Of a DNA stretch of 64,000 nt, positions 1-8,558 are shown piece after piece (position 1 is the stretch's first letter; each line of letters begins with the position of its first letter). This DNA is from Candidatus Rifleibacteriota bacterium (GTDB taxonomy: Bacteria > Muiribacteriota > Ozemobacteria > Ozemobacterales > Ozemobacteraceae). Both the position numbers and the translations under genes were made by a program. Below the pieces are notes generated by a model, which had not been told where the DNA came from, did not search any database, and worked only from the letters and a program-made list of their open reading frames with translations. The stretch lies in NCBI GenBank assembly GCA_015232575.1, contig JADFZL010000020.1, positions 45,941 to 109,940 on the forward strand, in the 5' to 3' direction.

Positions 1-592
1 CGTAGACTGAAAAGAATTCTGTGCCCTGGGTGATTCGTGAAATGCGACGCCAGTCTTCGGGCAGATAACCATATTCTTCTTCTATTTCAAAGATTCTGGG
101 GCATTTTCGGCAATGGAAGATAGAGTGTTTTTTGCACATCACTTCACGTTCTATCTTTGTGAGCCTGTTGTCTGATGACCATGAATAGATTGTTTCGAGT
201 CCGCTTTCTATTGCTTTTATCAGATTTCCGTCAGCATCGTATTCATACGTGTCTGAACCGCGTTTGATCATTCTTCCGGCTGGGTCGTATTCGTAGATTA
301 CTGATGATTTTCCTATGGCTTCACTGACTCTATCACCAGATGCATTGTATTGGTATTTCACGATTTGTTTATCTGGATAAGTTGCACCTGAAAGCCAGCC
401 TGATGCATTATAGGTAAAAGACGCTACGCCATTGTCTTCATCTGTTATTTTTGTTCTGTTTCCTGCTGCGTCGTATTCATATCTGCGTAACGCGAGAAGT
501 TTGTCTTTTTTGCTGTCACGCTCATGACGAAGTTCTGTTATTCTTCCGGATTTATCATAAGAATATCTGGAGTCAACGCCAACACCGATCAC
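1..592 (-). pseudogene. Orphan Rhs core fragment, continues past the left edge
   Basis: The minus strand is open from an in-frame TAA at 608-610 to the window edge and encodes YD-repeat Rhs core closely matching the complete rhs gene next door. Bases 1-580 align without gaps to 2059-2638 (offset 2058) with about fifteen differences, and the match stops abruptly at 580. No ATG lies in frame upstream; the first possible start is GTG at 592, and no signal peptide is encoded. This is the usual form of an orphan rhs tip module: a stretch of core that serves as homology, followed outside the window by an alternative C-terminal tip. It is probably silent unless recombined into the full gene. Confidence 0.8.
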
Positions 593-615
593 TACTCTGA
601 CTGTAGTTTAGACTC

Positions 616-975
616 CTAAAACAGGTGAGGCATAGTAACTCTAATTGTTAGATAAAGCTCAAGAGCAAACATCATGCACAAAAAGAAGACTATGACAAAC
701 TTGGTAAAATACAAAAGTTTGTTTTTTTTCCAAATCTTTGCAATGCAAAGAAGACTGAAAGAAACACATGAAAAAATATATGGCAAATATTGATTAGTAT
801 ATATTTTAAACAATAAGAGCTGTGACACAGGCAGAAAAAAACTGTCATCTTTATTATTCAAAAGGTGGAGAATCCCGAGTAGAAAAAAAGCATAAAAGAA
901 AAAACAACCCAAATAAGCAACCATTTTGCCGCTTATTTGGGTATGAAGATTTTTTTTTAACTTTTCATTGCTCAT
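616..975 (-). CDS. Small multi-spanning membrane protein, candidate immunity protein for the Rhs tip
   Basis: This 119-residue protein has three or four hydrophobic segments (around KMVAYLGCFFFYAFFLLGIL, the YIFSCVSFSLLCIA stretch, and a C-terminal FVIVFFLCMMFALEL segment). The frame could open at GTG 1008, but the ATG at 975 lies 4 bp after the rhs stop and has an AAGG Shine-Dalgarno element, so I prefer 975. Position is the main clue: it sits between the rhs toxin tip and the orphan rhs fragment, exactly where rhs immunity genes lie. No family is recognised. A membrane-embedded immunity protein would fit a toxin acting on or through the membrane, which is inference. Confidence 0.6.
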   Translation of the reverse strand: MSNEKLKKNLHTQISGKMVAYLGCFFFYAFFLLGILHLLNNKDDSFFLPVSQLLLFKIYTNQYLPYIFSCVSFSLLCIAKIWKKNKLLYFTKFVIVFFLCMMFALELYLTIRVTMPHLF

Positions 976-979
976 AACC

Positions 980-3900
980 TTATGGTTTGTTGCACTTTTC
1001 CCAGGCATCTAAACCAGATTGTAAAATCTCAATAGTTTTTTGAGTTCTTTCAAATTCATTTATTATCCAGATCATCATAAACTTCTCATTGTTGCTAGCG
1101 CCGCCGTGAGATCTGTTTAAAAACCATTCACTTTGAAATACAAATCTAGCTAGATGGCTTGCGTTTAAGATGACGCCCGCTTCCATTTCATCTATAGCGT
1201 TTTTTATGATCTGTGGAGATTTTTTGTAATGTTTTCCACGACTACCAGCTGCATCGGCAGCAAACCCTCCAGAATTTGGATTTTCTACATCAAAACCCAT
1301 TGATTTTACCCAGTCAGGGTTAAACAACGTTGAATGAAAAGAATCTCCAGGTTTCCAATAAACAAACAGCATAGCTATTAACTTAAGATTTCTGTTCTGA
1401 TTGCTAACTTCCATCTTCACTTGATCTGCTTCTGCCTGAGTTTTTACGGTAATATTGCCAAAGGGATCAAACAACAGTATGGGGTTGTTATCAGCATACC
1501 TGTAGAAGTTGTTTCCGCCGTTGAAGCCAATGGGGTCTTTGGAGATAAAACGGCCGTGTTTGGGGTTGTAGTAGCGGTTTCTGTTGAAGTAGTGTTCGGA
1601 GACTGCGCTTAATCTTCTTCCGGTGTAGAGGTAGGGGGTGAAGGATTTGGCGAAGTGTCTGCCGTGGTGCCAGTGGTCGTGTATGATACCGCCGAGGGAG
1701 AATCGGCCTTCGAGGCGGTCTAAGAGGTCGCAGAGGTCGTCTTCTTTGCAGGGTGGTGTGCCGTAGCCTTTTTTGTCGGGCCATTTGAAGTTGCCCCAGG
1801 CGTCGTAGCCGATTTTGCTTATCAGATTTCCGTTGCGGTTTGTCAGGGCTATTGTGCTGCCTAATGCGTCTTTCAGCATGGAAACGTCGCGGCAGTGATA
1901 ACGGGTTGCTTCTATGTCGTCTGTTTGTGGGCCTGAAACGAATTCGCGGTATAGATGCAGTTTCGGTAATTTTGCTTTCCAGCAGAGGGGACCGAAACGC
2001 CATTTCTTTGAAACATTCTTCGGAGTTACCACGTATTCGTGGCTTTCATCTTCGCCGTCGTAGACTGAAAAGAATTCTGTGCCCTGGGTGATTCGTGAAA
2101 TGCGACGCCAGTCTTCGGGCAGATAACCATATTCTTCTTCTATTTCAAAGATTCTGGGGCATTTTCGGCAATGGAAGATAGAGTGCTTTTTGCACATCAC
2201 TTCACGTTCTATCTTTGTGAGCCTGTTGTCTGATGACCATGAATAGATTGTTTCGAGTCCGCTTTCTATTGCTTTTATCAGATTTCCGTCGGCATCGTAT
2301 TCATACGTGTCTGAACCGCGTTTGATCATTCTTCCAGCGGGATCGTATTCGTAGATTACTGATGATTTTCCTATGGCTTCACTTACTCTATCACCAGATG
2401 CATTGTATTGGTATTTCACGATTTGTTTATCTGGATAAGTTGCACCTGTAAGCCAGCCTGATGCGTTATATGTAAAAGACGCTACACCATTGTCTTCGTC
2501 TGTTATTTTTGTTCTGTTTCCTGCTGCGTCGTATTCATATCTGCGTAATGCGAGAAGTTTGTCTTTTTTGCTGTCACGCTCATGACGAAGTTCTGTTATT
2601 CTTCCAGACTTATCATAAGAATATCTGGAGTCAACGCCGTGTCTTGAAACGGTGTTTATTCTTCCTGACAAGTCATAAGTATATGAAATTTTCGATTTGA
2701 AACCGGTTGGCGCAAGCTCTGTAAGGCGATTGGCTTTATCGTAAGAGTATTTGAATGTGTCGCCTTCAGGAGAAGTTGCTTTAATTCTGTTGCCTGCCTT
2801 GTCATACTGATATTTCCAGGATTTGTTGTATGGGCCGAATTCTTCACTGAGCAGATCACCTGTGGCAGACCACGTTTTTATCACACTGCTGTCTTTAGAT
2901 GATCGTGAGAGTTCCATTCCTTCGGCGTTGTATGAAAAAGTTGCAATGGAGCCGTTCGGATATATTACTTTTTCAAGGCGATTCATTGAATTGAATGTAT
3001 ATCTGGTTTCGCCTTCGCGTGCATTAACAGTGCTGATGCGGTTTCCGACGGTGTCGTAAGAGAATACTGTTCTTGCACCGAATGGATCTATTTCAGCAAT
3101 AACTCTGCCAAGAGAGTCGTATTCCCACTGCCAGGTTCTGTTTTCGCCGTCAGAGAGGCTTATTCTTCTGCCTGCTTCGTCGTAAGTGTAAGAAACCGTG
3201 TTACCCTGTGCGTCTGTTTCGCTTATAAGGCGGCCTCTGGTATCGTAGGCGTATTGAGTTTTCTGAGAAAGCGGATTTATAGCTGATGTTTTTCTGCCGG
3301 ATAAATCGTATTCATAGCGGGTGACGTTGTAAAGCGGGTCGCATTCGGAAACGATTCTGTCCATTAAATCGTAAGTGATTTTCCAGGCTGAGCCTGTCGG
3401 ATCGGTTGTTGAAACAAGTCTTCCGGCTTTATCGTAAGCGTATTTCCAGATTGCACCAGCTGGATCTGTTACTTTTGTTCTGCGTCCTGCGGCGTCGAAT
3501 GTTGTGCTGGTTGTTCTGCCGAGAGTGTCTGTTTCTGCAATGATCTGGCCAGCGGCATCATAAGAGGTCGTTGAACTTGCCGCATCGGGTCTGATTGATT
3601 TTATCTGCCGGTCGAGTTCGTCATACTGCCAGGTCCAGCTTGCACCGAGGGAATCGATCGTCTTTAAGAGATTTCCGACTGTGTCGTAGACATTTTCAAT
3701 CGTTGTACTGTCTGGTCTTTGAGTTTTAACGAGGCGGTCAAGGTTGTCATAGTTATATAAAGTCACTCTTGAAAGAGGATCTTTATCAGAGACTTTACGG
3801 TCGGCGGCATCGTAAGCTGATTCCCAGCGGTTCCCGGCCGGATCGGTTGTTGCCAGTAAGCGTCCCGACAGATCATATTCAAAACCGGTGTTTTCTCCAA

Positions 3901-5797
3901 GTTCGTTGCGACGAGAGATAAGCTGTCCTTCGGTATCATAAGAAAACGATTCTGACGAGCCATCAGGGTATCTTGTTTCGATCAAATGATTCAAAGCGTC
4001 ATAAACAAAGCTGGTTACATTGCCAAGGGTGTCGGTTTCGCTTATTTTGCGATCTTTTGCGTCGTAGACATAAGATGTATTGCTGCCATCGGGTCTTATG
4101 ATCTTTGAAACCTTGCCTGACGGAGTATATTCGTAGCGGGTTTCTCTGTTAAGGTTGTCTCTGCGCAAAGCAACGTTTCCGGCTTCGTCGTATTCGATAG
4201 TCGTGTAACGACCATCGGGATAAGTGGTTTTCGTAAGGCGATTGAGAACATCGTATTCAGAGCTGGTTTTGCGTCCGAGCTGATCTGATGAAGTTGCAAG
4301 ATTGCCCCGGGGATCATAAGTGAAACTTGAAATTCCGCCAGCGGCGTCTATTACTTTGATCAGACGCGAACCGATCTGGTCATAAAAATACTGTGTTTTT
4401 CGGCCTTTCTGGTCTTTGCGGGAAGTGCGATTGTTGTAAGAATCGTAAGTGTATGTGATTTCACCGCCTGCAGGATCAGTTTCCTTTATCAGATTACCTC
4501 TCGAGCACCATTTGTACTGCCATGTTCTGCCGAGAGAATCTTTTTTGGAAGTGAGTTTTGCAAGTGTCGGATGCCAGGTGAATTCAGTAACATTTCCCAT
4601 TGCATCGGTTTTCTGAATCAGGCGACCGTTATCATCATACACAAAGTTTTTCTGTGCGCCGTTTGAACTGACTTTTCGGACCAGAGCGGTTCCGGATGAA
4701 GTGAATTCTTTTGTGATACCGGCTGATTCTACTGAGTAACGCGCTAACTGACTGCGTTCCAGAAAGTCGTATTGATGAGTTGTTCCGGCCTGATCGGTTA
4801 ATCGGAGAGTTCGTGATGTTCCGTCCCAGTCGTAGAGGATTTCGCCACCGTCCGGCAGGATTTGTTTTGTTACGCGCTGATTTTCGTAGAATATCTGAGT
4901 TACTTTTGAACCTGGTTCTTCGACTCTTGTGATAAAACCTTCCACGTTATAAGTGTACGATGTTGTATGATTCAAAGGATCAGTGCATGAGATAAGATTT
5001 CCACGAGGGTTGTAAGTGTATTGGACCTGTCTGCCAGTCGAATCATTGACTTGAGTGATGTGTCCCTGATCGTCGTAGGTGAAAGTAAATGATTGAGCAT
5101 CGGGATTAGACATTTTTGTTAAACGTCCGGCAGAGTCGTATTCAAAATTTATGGCGTCAAGAACGCCTTTTCCGCAGCAGGCTCGGGCAATACGAAGTAT
5201 TTTGCCGTCTGAGTCGAAGGTGAATTCGCCTTCAGAAGGGTGTTTAACTGTCCAGAATTGGGTGGAGGTTGCAACGGAGAGTGTCAGGTCTGTGTTTTGC
5301 GGAGGGATGAAGGTATCGCCGTTCCGCTGAAATGTTACGCGTGAACCATTGGTGTTTGTGAAAACTATTTTTGTGTCGGAGAAGTCAAGTCTTGAGAGGC
5401 AGCTTGCGCTCCAGCCTTTGCCGAAGGGGCCTGCGTATGCGTCTCGGGAGTTATAGCAGCGGGATAAAGATATTGGGAGCCGTGAGTTTAAGAGCAAATC
5501 ACCAGATGTGAGAACCAGATTTCCTGAAAAGAGACTTACTGGATCGCCACCCTGTAAACCAGTGTTATCACCATCTTTGACGGTTGGAAGTGCATTGTTC
5601 GGACATTCGACTGGTTGTGGGTCTGGAACATCAGGTTCAGACGGAATCTTTTCTTTGCAGTTATTTCCAAATTCAGTATCCGGAATAGTTTCGTGCAATG
5701 AAGAAGCAAATGCCAGCACTGGGTTAATCGACAAAAACCCGACTAAAATGATTAACACCAGTCTAATAAGAAAAGAACGCACTATTTTTCCGCTCAA
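980..5797 (-). CDS. Rhs/YD-repeat polymorphic toxin with Sec signal and variable C-terminal tip
   Basis: About 1605 residues. The start is TTG at 5797 or GTG at 5782; both precede a signal peptide ending near NPVLAFASS. A DUF6531-type segment around residues 85-135 (GDPVSLFSGNLVLTSGDLLL) is followed by dozens of YD repeats of the form YDxxGRLxxxxD. A Cys/His-rich insert (CKKHSIFHCRKC) lies near residue 1200. The core ends with the hallmark RYYNPKHGRFISKDPIGF and closes at DPFGN. The last ~157 residues form a distinct tip of unknown fold, the presumed toxin. Known family role: contact-dependent competition by release of the C-terminal tip. No VgrG, PAAR or other T6SS gene is in the window, so Sec-dependent export is the better model. 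A strong promoter precedes it at 5821-5849. Confidence 0.9.
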   Translation of the reverse strand: MSGKIVRSFLIRLVLIILVGFLSINPVLAFASSLHETIPDTEFGNNCKEKIPSEPDVPDPQPVECPNNALPTVKDGDNTGLQGGDPVSLFSGNLVLTSGDLLLNSRLPISLSRCYNSRDAYAGPFGKGWSASCLSRLDFSDTKIVFTNTNGSRVTFQRNGDTFIPPQNTDLTLSVATSTQFWTVKHPSEGEFTFDSDGKILRIARACCGKGVLDAINFEYDSAGRLTKMSNPDAQSFTFTYDDQGHITQVNDSTGRQVQYTYNPRGNLISCTDPLNHTTSYTYNVEGFITRVEEPGSKVTQIFYENQRVTKQILPDGGEILYDWDGTSRTLRLTDQAGTTHQYDFLERSQLARYSVESAGITKEFTSSGTALVRKVSSNGAQKNFVYDDNGRLIQKTDAMGNVTEFTWHPTLAKLTSKKDSLGRTWQYKWCSRGNLIKETDPAGGEITYTYDSYNNRTSRKDQKGRKTQYFYDQIGSRLIKVIDAAGGISSFTYDPRGNLATSSDQLGRKTSSEYDVLNRLTKTTYPDGRYTTIEYDEAGNVALRRDNLNRETRYEYTPSGKVSKIIRPDGSNTSYVYDAKDRKISETDTLGNVTSFVYDALNHLIETRYPDGSSESFSYDTEGQLISRRNELGENTGFEYDLSGRLLATTDPAGNRWESAYDAADRKVSDKDPLSRVTLYNYDNLDRLVKTQRPDSTTIENVYDTVGNLLKTIDSLGASWTWQYDELDRQIKSIRPDAASSTTSYDAAGQIIAETDTLGRTTSTTFDAAGRRTKVTDPAGAIWKYAYDKAGRLVSTTDPTGSAWKITYDLMDRIVSECDPLYNVTRYEYDLSGRKTSAINPLSQKTQYAYDTRGRLISETDAQGNTVSYTYDEAGRRISLSDGENRTWQWEYDSLGRVIAEIDPFGARTVFSYDTVGNRISTVNAREGETRYTFNSMNRLEKVIYPNGSIATFSYNAEGMELSRSSKDSSVIKTWSATGDLLSEEFGPYNKSWKYQYDKAGNRIKATSPEGDTFKYSYDKANRLTELAPTGFKSKISYTYDLSGRINTVSRHGVDSRYSYDKSGRITELRHERDSKKDKLLALRRYEYDAAGNRTKITDEDNGVASFTYNASGWLTGATYPDKQIVKYQYNASGDRVSEAIGKSSVIYEYDPAGRMIKRGSDTYEYDADGNLIKAIESGLETIYSWSSDNRLTKIEREVMCKKHSIFHCRKCPRIFEIEEEYGYLPEDWRRISRITQGTEFFSVYDGEDESHEYVVTPKNVSKKWRFGPLCWKAKLPKLHLYREFVSGPQTDDIEATRYHCRDVSMLKDALGSTIALTNRNGNLISKIGYDAWGNFKWPDKKGYGTPPCKEDDLCDLLDRLEGRFSLGGIIHDHWHHGRHFAKSFTPYLYTGRRLSAVSEHYFNRNRYYNPKHGRFISKDPIGFNGGNNFYRYADNNPILLFDPFGNITVKTQAEADQVKMEVSNQNRNLKLIAMLFVYWKPGDSFHSTLFNPDWVKSMGFDVENPNSGGFAADAAGSRGKHYKKSPQIIKNAIDEMEAGVILNASHLARFVFQSEWFLNRSHGGASNNEKFMMIWIINEFERTQKTIEILQSGLDAWEKCNKP
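2059..2638. repeat. 580-bp direct repeat of the Rhs core (second copy at 1-580)
   Basis: This stretch of the rhs coding region is repeated at 1-580 in the same orientation with about fifteen scattered differences and no gaps. The identity ends at AGTCAACGCC in both copies. It encodes the penultimate YD repeats and the start of the Cys-rich insert of the Rhs protein. Recombination between the copies would delete about 2.06 kb, including the present toxin tip and its candidate immunity gene, and install the next tip. Confidence 0.9.
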
Positions 5798-5820
5798 TAC
5801 AAAATATCCGATCGTAAAAA

Positions 5821-5849
5821 AGTATAAAACTCTCGTTTATGGAAGTCAA
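5821..5849 (-). promoter_or_regulatory. Sigma-70-type promoter of the rhs gene
   Basis: On the minus strand TTGACT (5849-5844) and TATACT (5826-5821) are separated by exactly 17 bp, about 25-40 bp ahead of the rhs start. Confidence 0.7.
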
Positions 5850-5917
5850 TCAAAAAAGTGGAAAACTATTAATCTTTGTTCGGTGCCGTTGTAAAAAAAC
5901 TTGAATTGAAAAGCTTT

Positions 5918-6184
5918 TTATGCACTGGCTTTTTTCTTTTGGTCCAACATGTAGGCTTTCATTAAAGCAATTATCTTTGTCTGATATCCTTTCCCCTGTG
6001 ATTTAAACCACTCCAGTACGTCTAAATCTACACGTAGACTTATTGTTTTTTTAGGTTTTGGCAGAAAAATTACTGCTCTACTGAAAAAAGATTCATCCAA
6101 TTCTGGAGAATCAGAAAAATCAATGTCTTCATCTTTCATTGAGTCAATTCTTTCTAAGTCGCTCCTGATAGATTTTCTGATCAT
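5918..6184 (-). CDS. brnA: BrnA-family antitoxin
   Basis: This 88-residue protein matches the BrnA/DUF4415 antitoxin family: the N-terminal IDSMKDEDIDFSDSPELDE motif, then a basic segment, then a C-terminal ribbon-helix-helix core (ISLRVDLDVLEWFKSQGKGY). BrnA binds and neutralises the RelE-fold RNase BrnT and represses its own operon. The gene overlaps the end of the upstream brnT-like gene by 41 bp, the expected order and coupling. The first Met is preferred because the whole protein aligns with the family from its start. It looks intact although its partner toxin does not. Confidence 0.88.
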   Translation of the reverse strand: MIRKSIRSDLERIDSMKDEDIDFSDSPELDESFFSRAVIFLPKPKKTISLRVDLDVLEWFKSQGKGYQTKIIALMKAYMLDQKKKASA

Positions 6185-6350
6185 ACTTACTTCCTTTTCT
6201 CATTGAAATCAGCCTTATATTTTCAAAATCTTCAGACTCTGCACGAACAATTTGTACAAACCTTCTTTCCATGTAACCAAGCGTTATGAAGCGCTTTTCA
6301 CCATAGTCAAAGCGATCATCTTCAAACGTCAGAGTTTCACCTTCAAACAC
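6144..6350 (-). CDS. brnT: BrnT-family RNase toxin, N-terminally truncated
   Basis: The 68 residues from GTG 6350 match the C-terminal two thirds of BrnT (FEDDRFDYGEKRFITLGYMERR, then RAESEDFENIRLISMRKGS). In the same frame upstream, bases 6351-6410 still encode recognisable BrnT sequence, NGINFFKHGFSFED, equivalent to the family KHGxSFE region. That segment contains no ATG, GTG or TTG and is cut off by TAA at 6411-6413, and the usual FEWD start is missing. Either translation begins at a rare codon such as ATT, or the toxin has lost about 25 N-terminal residues and is dead or weakened. BrnT normally cleaves mRNA. Confidence 0.62.
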   Translation of the reverse strand: MFEGETLTFEDDRFDYGEKRFITLGYMERRFVQIVRAESEDFENIRLISMRKGSKYDQKIYQERLRKN

Positions 6351-6529
6351 CTTTCCCCCGTCCTCAAAAGAAAAGCCGTGTTTGAAAAAGTTAATTCCGT
6401 TCTTGAAGGTTTATCTTGATAATATATATAAATATACATATACCTTAAGGGGAAGGTGTTAAATGAAATTTATATGCAACTCCATGTGGCTTCAAATTCA
6501 CGTTTTTGAGTTTGAAAGTCGAGGTGTTT

Positions 6530-7294
6530 TCAGGACCAGTTTTCAAGCATGTTACGGATACGTTCACCGGCTCTCGCGGTATCGGCTCCGTCGATGACTC
6601 TGTGATCGTAAGTCAGAGTGAGCCATGCTGAAAGCCTTGATACGACCACGCCATCAACGCTTCTCGGACGTTCGCACACTCTTCCGAGTGAAAGAGTTAT
6701 TGTACGGGGTGAAATCGGAGTAGTAAAATCTGTACCGAATTTTCCGATGCTTGTAAAGGCTGTTGTGCCAACAAGTTGCCTGAGGAATCCCGGGAAAGGT
6801 TTTACGAAAATCTGAAAAAGCCGCCAGCGCAGGAAAGCTGGTATTTTCAAAAGACTTTTATATCTTGAAAATTCATCAAGAGATTCAAGCGAATCGTTTT
6901 TCCGGCTTTTAAGGAAAGCATCAATTTCTTCGATCTTCATATTCTGCGCATCTTTAAGAAGTGCCAGGAGAACAATTCTTTTTCCAAGCCATTCTCGCTC
7001 AATTGTGAGAGAAATATCGACGCCTTTATAAAGTGCAAGTTTTGTCAGCGGGTACAACCTCAGATAGCTGTTCAGCAGGGGAAATTCGTTGAGAACGCGG
7101 GAGTAAGCATAAAGGCAATAAGCCACATAAGAAGGAGCTGGTTTGCCGTCTTTGCGATGAAGCTCGCGATTTTGCTCAAGTTCAGTAAAATCGATGTCAA
7201 ATATGTGCTGATTCAGGTAATATGGGTCTGACTCACGCAGGAGATCCCAGACAAGGTAGCGATCAGGCCCCAGTTCCTTATATTCAAACGACAC
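6530..7294 (-). CDS. Stand-alone 2-oxoacid dehydrogenase E2-type acyltransferase domain
   Basis: This 254-residue protein corresponds to the catalytic domain of lipoate acyltransferases and chloramphenicol acetyltransferase. The catalytic motif is near the C-terminus: YDHRVIDGAD, with His231 and Asp235 in the expected HxxxDG arrangement. There is no lipoyl domain or peripheral-subunit-binding domain, which real E2 subunits of pyruvate-type dehydrogenases (400+ residues) carry. It is the last gene of the ketosynthase operon and overlaps the upstream ketosynthase by 11 bp. An acyl transfer from CoA or ACP onto a product or carrier is therefore more likely than a role in central metabolism; the substrate is unknown. 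Confidence 0.78.
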   Translation of the reverse strand: MSFEYKELGPDRYLVWDLLRESDPYYLNQHIFDIDFTELEQNRELHRKDGKPAPSYVAYCLYAYSRVLNEFPLLNSYLRLYPLTKLALYKGVDISLTIEREWLGKRIVLLALLKDAQNMKIEEIDAFLKSRKNDSLESLDEFSRYKSLLKIPAFLRWRLFQIFVKPFPGFLRQLVGTTAFTSIGKFGTDFTTPISPRTITLSLGRVCERPRSVDGVVVSRLSAWLTLTYDHRVIDGADTARAGERIRNMLENWS

Positions 7295-8558
7295 TTAACA
7301 ACACCCCGGCAGTCGATCCGCCGAAACACTGTCCCAGGTTGACGGCGAAATCGTGATTTAAAGTTTCTGTTGTGGCATTTGACCAATCAGAAAGTTCGGA
7401 ACGATTTTTCAAATCGGAAAAGCCTATTCCAAGTTGTTTGTACAATGACCACGCAGACATTGCAGTTTCAAGAGCAAAAGAAACAGAATGCGTATTTCCG
7501 ACCCATGATTTTGCGGAAGAAATTGAATAATTCCGATTCTCAAGGGCTTCGAGAAGACCTTTCTTTTCTGGTGCATCCCAGGATGGAACACCGATTCCGT
7601 TTGCATTAATCTGAATCACAGACTCCGGGTTAACTTCAGCAAGAAGTTTCTTCAAAACATTTTCAGTTTCCATACCATCTGGGGAAGGTTTGAAATGGTC
7701 TGTTGAAAGTCTTTCAAATGCTGTTTTCCGAACAACCGCGATTGGGGTAATTCCTCTTCTGATGCAACTTTCTTCAGTCTCAATAATCATGAAACAGCCT
7801 GCATCTGAAAGAATGCTTCCCGGGCTAGTTTCGGAAAATGGTCTTAAAGGACATACCTTTGAAACATCGCCTTCTGCCAATATTCCAAGAGCAGCCATGT
7901 CAGAAAACATTTGCCAGTTAACAGTGCAATCTACTCCGCCAACAATTGCGGCGTCAATTTCATCAAGCAAAAGAGACTCAACAGCCTTGTCTATTGCGCT
8001 TGCGCCTGCGATTGCTGAATTACAATAATTTGAATTTGCTCCAAGGGCTCGAAAAAAGTGTGTTACAAAAAAAATCAGATTATTTGAAATTGTTGCAAGA
8101 AGCCACAATGGATGTATCTGATCAAGACCCTCGTGAGCAAATCTCGAAAGGTCCAGAGAATTGTCTTCGGCTTTAGATTGACTGAACGCCGGAAATAGAC
8201 CTTCAGCGTTGTTTCCATTCGCTCCGGTTGCGACAAAAGCCCCCAGTCTATCTGCTGAAACCGGCTTTTCATCAAGTCGGGCATTCTTGAAAGCTGCGTC
8301 TGCCGAAGCAACGCCGAGCCTGACATATTTAGGCATATTCTTGAGCTTTCTATCGAAAAGGCCCTGGCTTCCAGGATTTAGATCAGGAATGAAACCGCCA
8401 GCTTTCACTGGCCAGGTCGAGACATCGATGTGTTCTATCTGCCCATAAGCTGTTTTACCTGATTTAATCGCTTCGAAGATCGCATCAAGCCCGTTGCCAA
8501 AAGGTGTAATTGCCGATATTCCAGTGATGAAAATTCTTTTTGAATCGATGTTTTTCAT
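7284..8558 (-). CDS. Beta-ketoacyl synthase homologue with Cys-Asn-Asn active site
   Basis: This 424-residue protein has the FabF-type thiolase fold (RIFITGISAITPFGNG start, GGVD motif near 207). The nucleophilic Cys is kept (Cys179 in SNYCNSAIAGAS). Both catalytic histidines appear replaced: the usual NAHGTGT is NANGIGVP (Asn320) and the usual GHT is GNT (Asn355). The LGEGAG loop is also altered (ILSDAGC). Known ketosynthases need His for decarboxylative condensation, so this one may bind or transfer acyl groups without condensing, act as a chain-length partner, or do different chemistry. It abuts the canonical ketosynthase upstream (1-bp overlap) and overlaps the acyltransferase downstream. 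Confidence 0.85.
   Translation of the reverse strand: MKNIDSKRIFITGISAITPFGNGLDAIFEAIKSGKTAYGQIEHIDVSTWPVKAGGFIPDLNPGSQGLFDRKLKNMPKYVRLGVASADAAFKNARLDEKPVSADRLGAFVATGANGNNAEGLFPAFSQSKAEDNSLDLSRFAHEGLDQIHPLWLLATISNNLIFFVTHFFRALGANSNYCNSAIAGASAIDKAVESLLLDEIDAAIVGGVDCTVNWQMFSDMAALGILAEGDVSKVCPLRPFSETSPGSILSDAGCFMIIETEESCIRRGITPIAVVRKTAFERLSTDHFKPSPDGMETENVLKKLLAEVNPESVIQINANGIGVPSWDAPEKKGLLEALENRNYSISSAKSWVGNTHSVSFALETAMSAWSLYKQLGIGFSDLKNRSELSDWSNATTETLNHDFAVNLGQCFGGSTAGVLLSVV

Noticed and set aside
1491..2003. 170-codon open frame on the minus strand, Arg/Leu/Pro-rich
   Set aside because: It lies inside the rhs coding region in another frame, and its low-complexity composition reflects that gene's codon bias.
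6462..6596. 44-codon plus-strand frame with a good-looking AAGGGGAAGG ribosome-binding site
   Set aside because: Runs antisense into the end of the acyltransferase gene; no recognisable features. Kept only as a curiosity.
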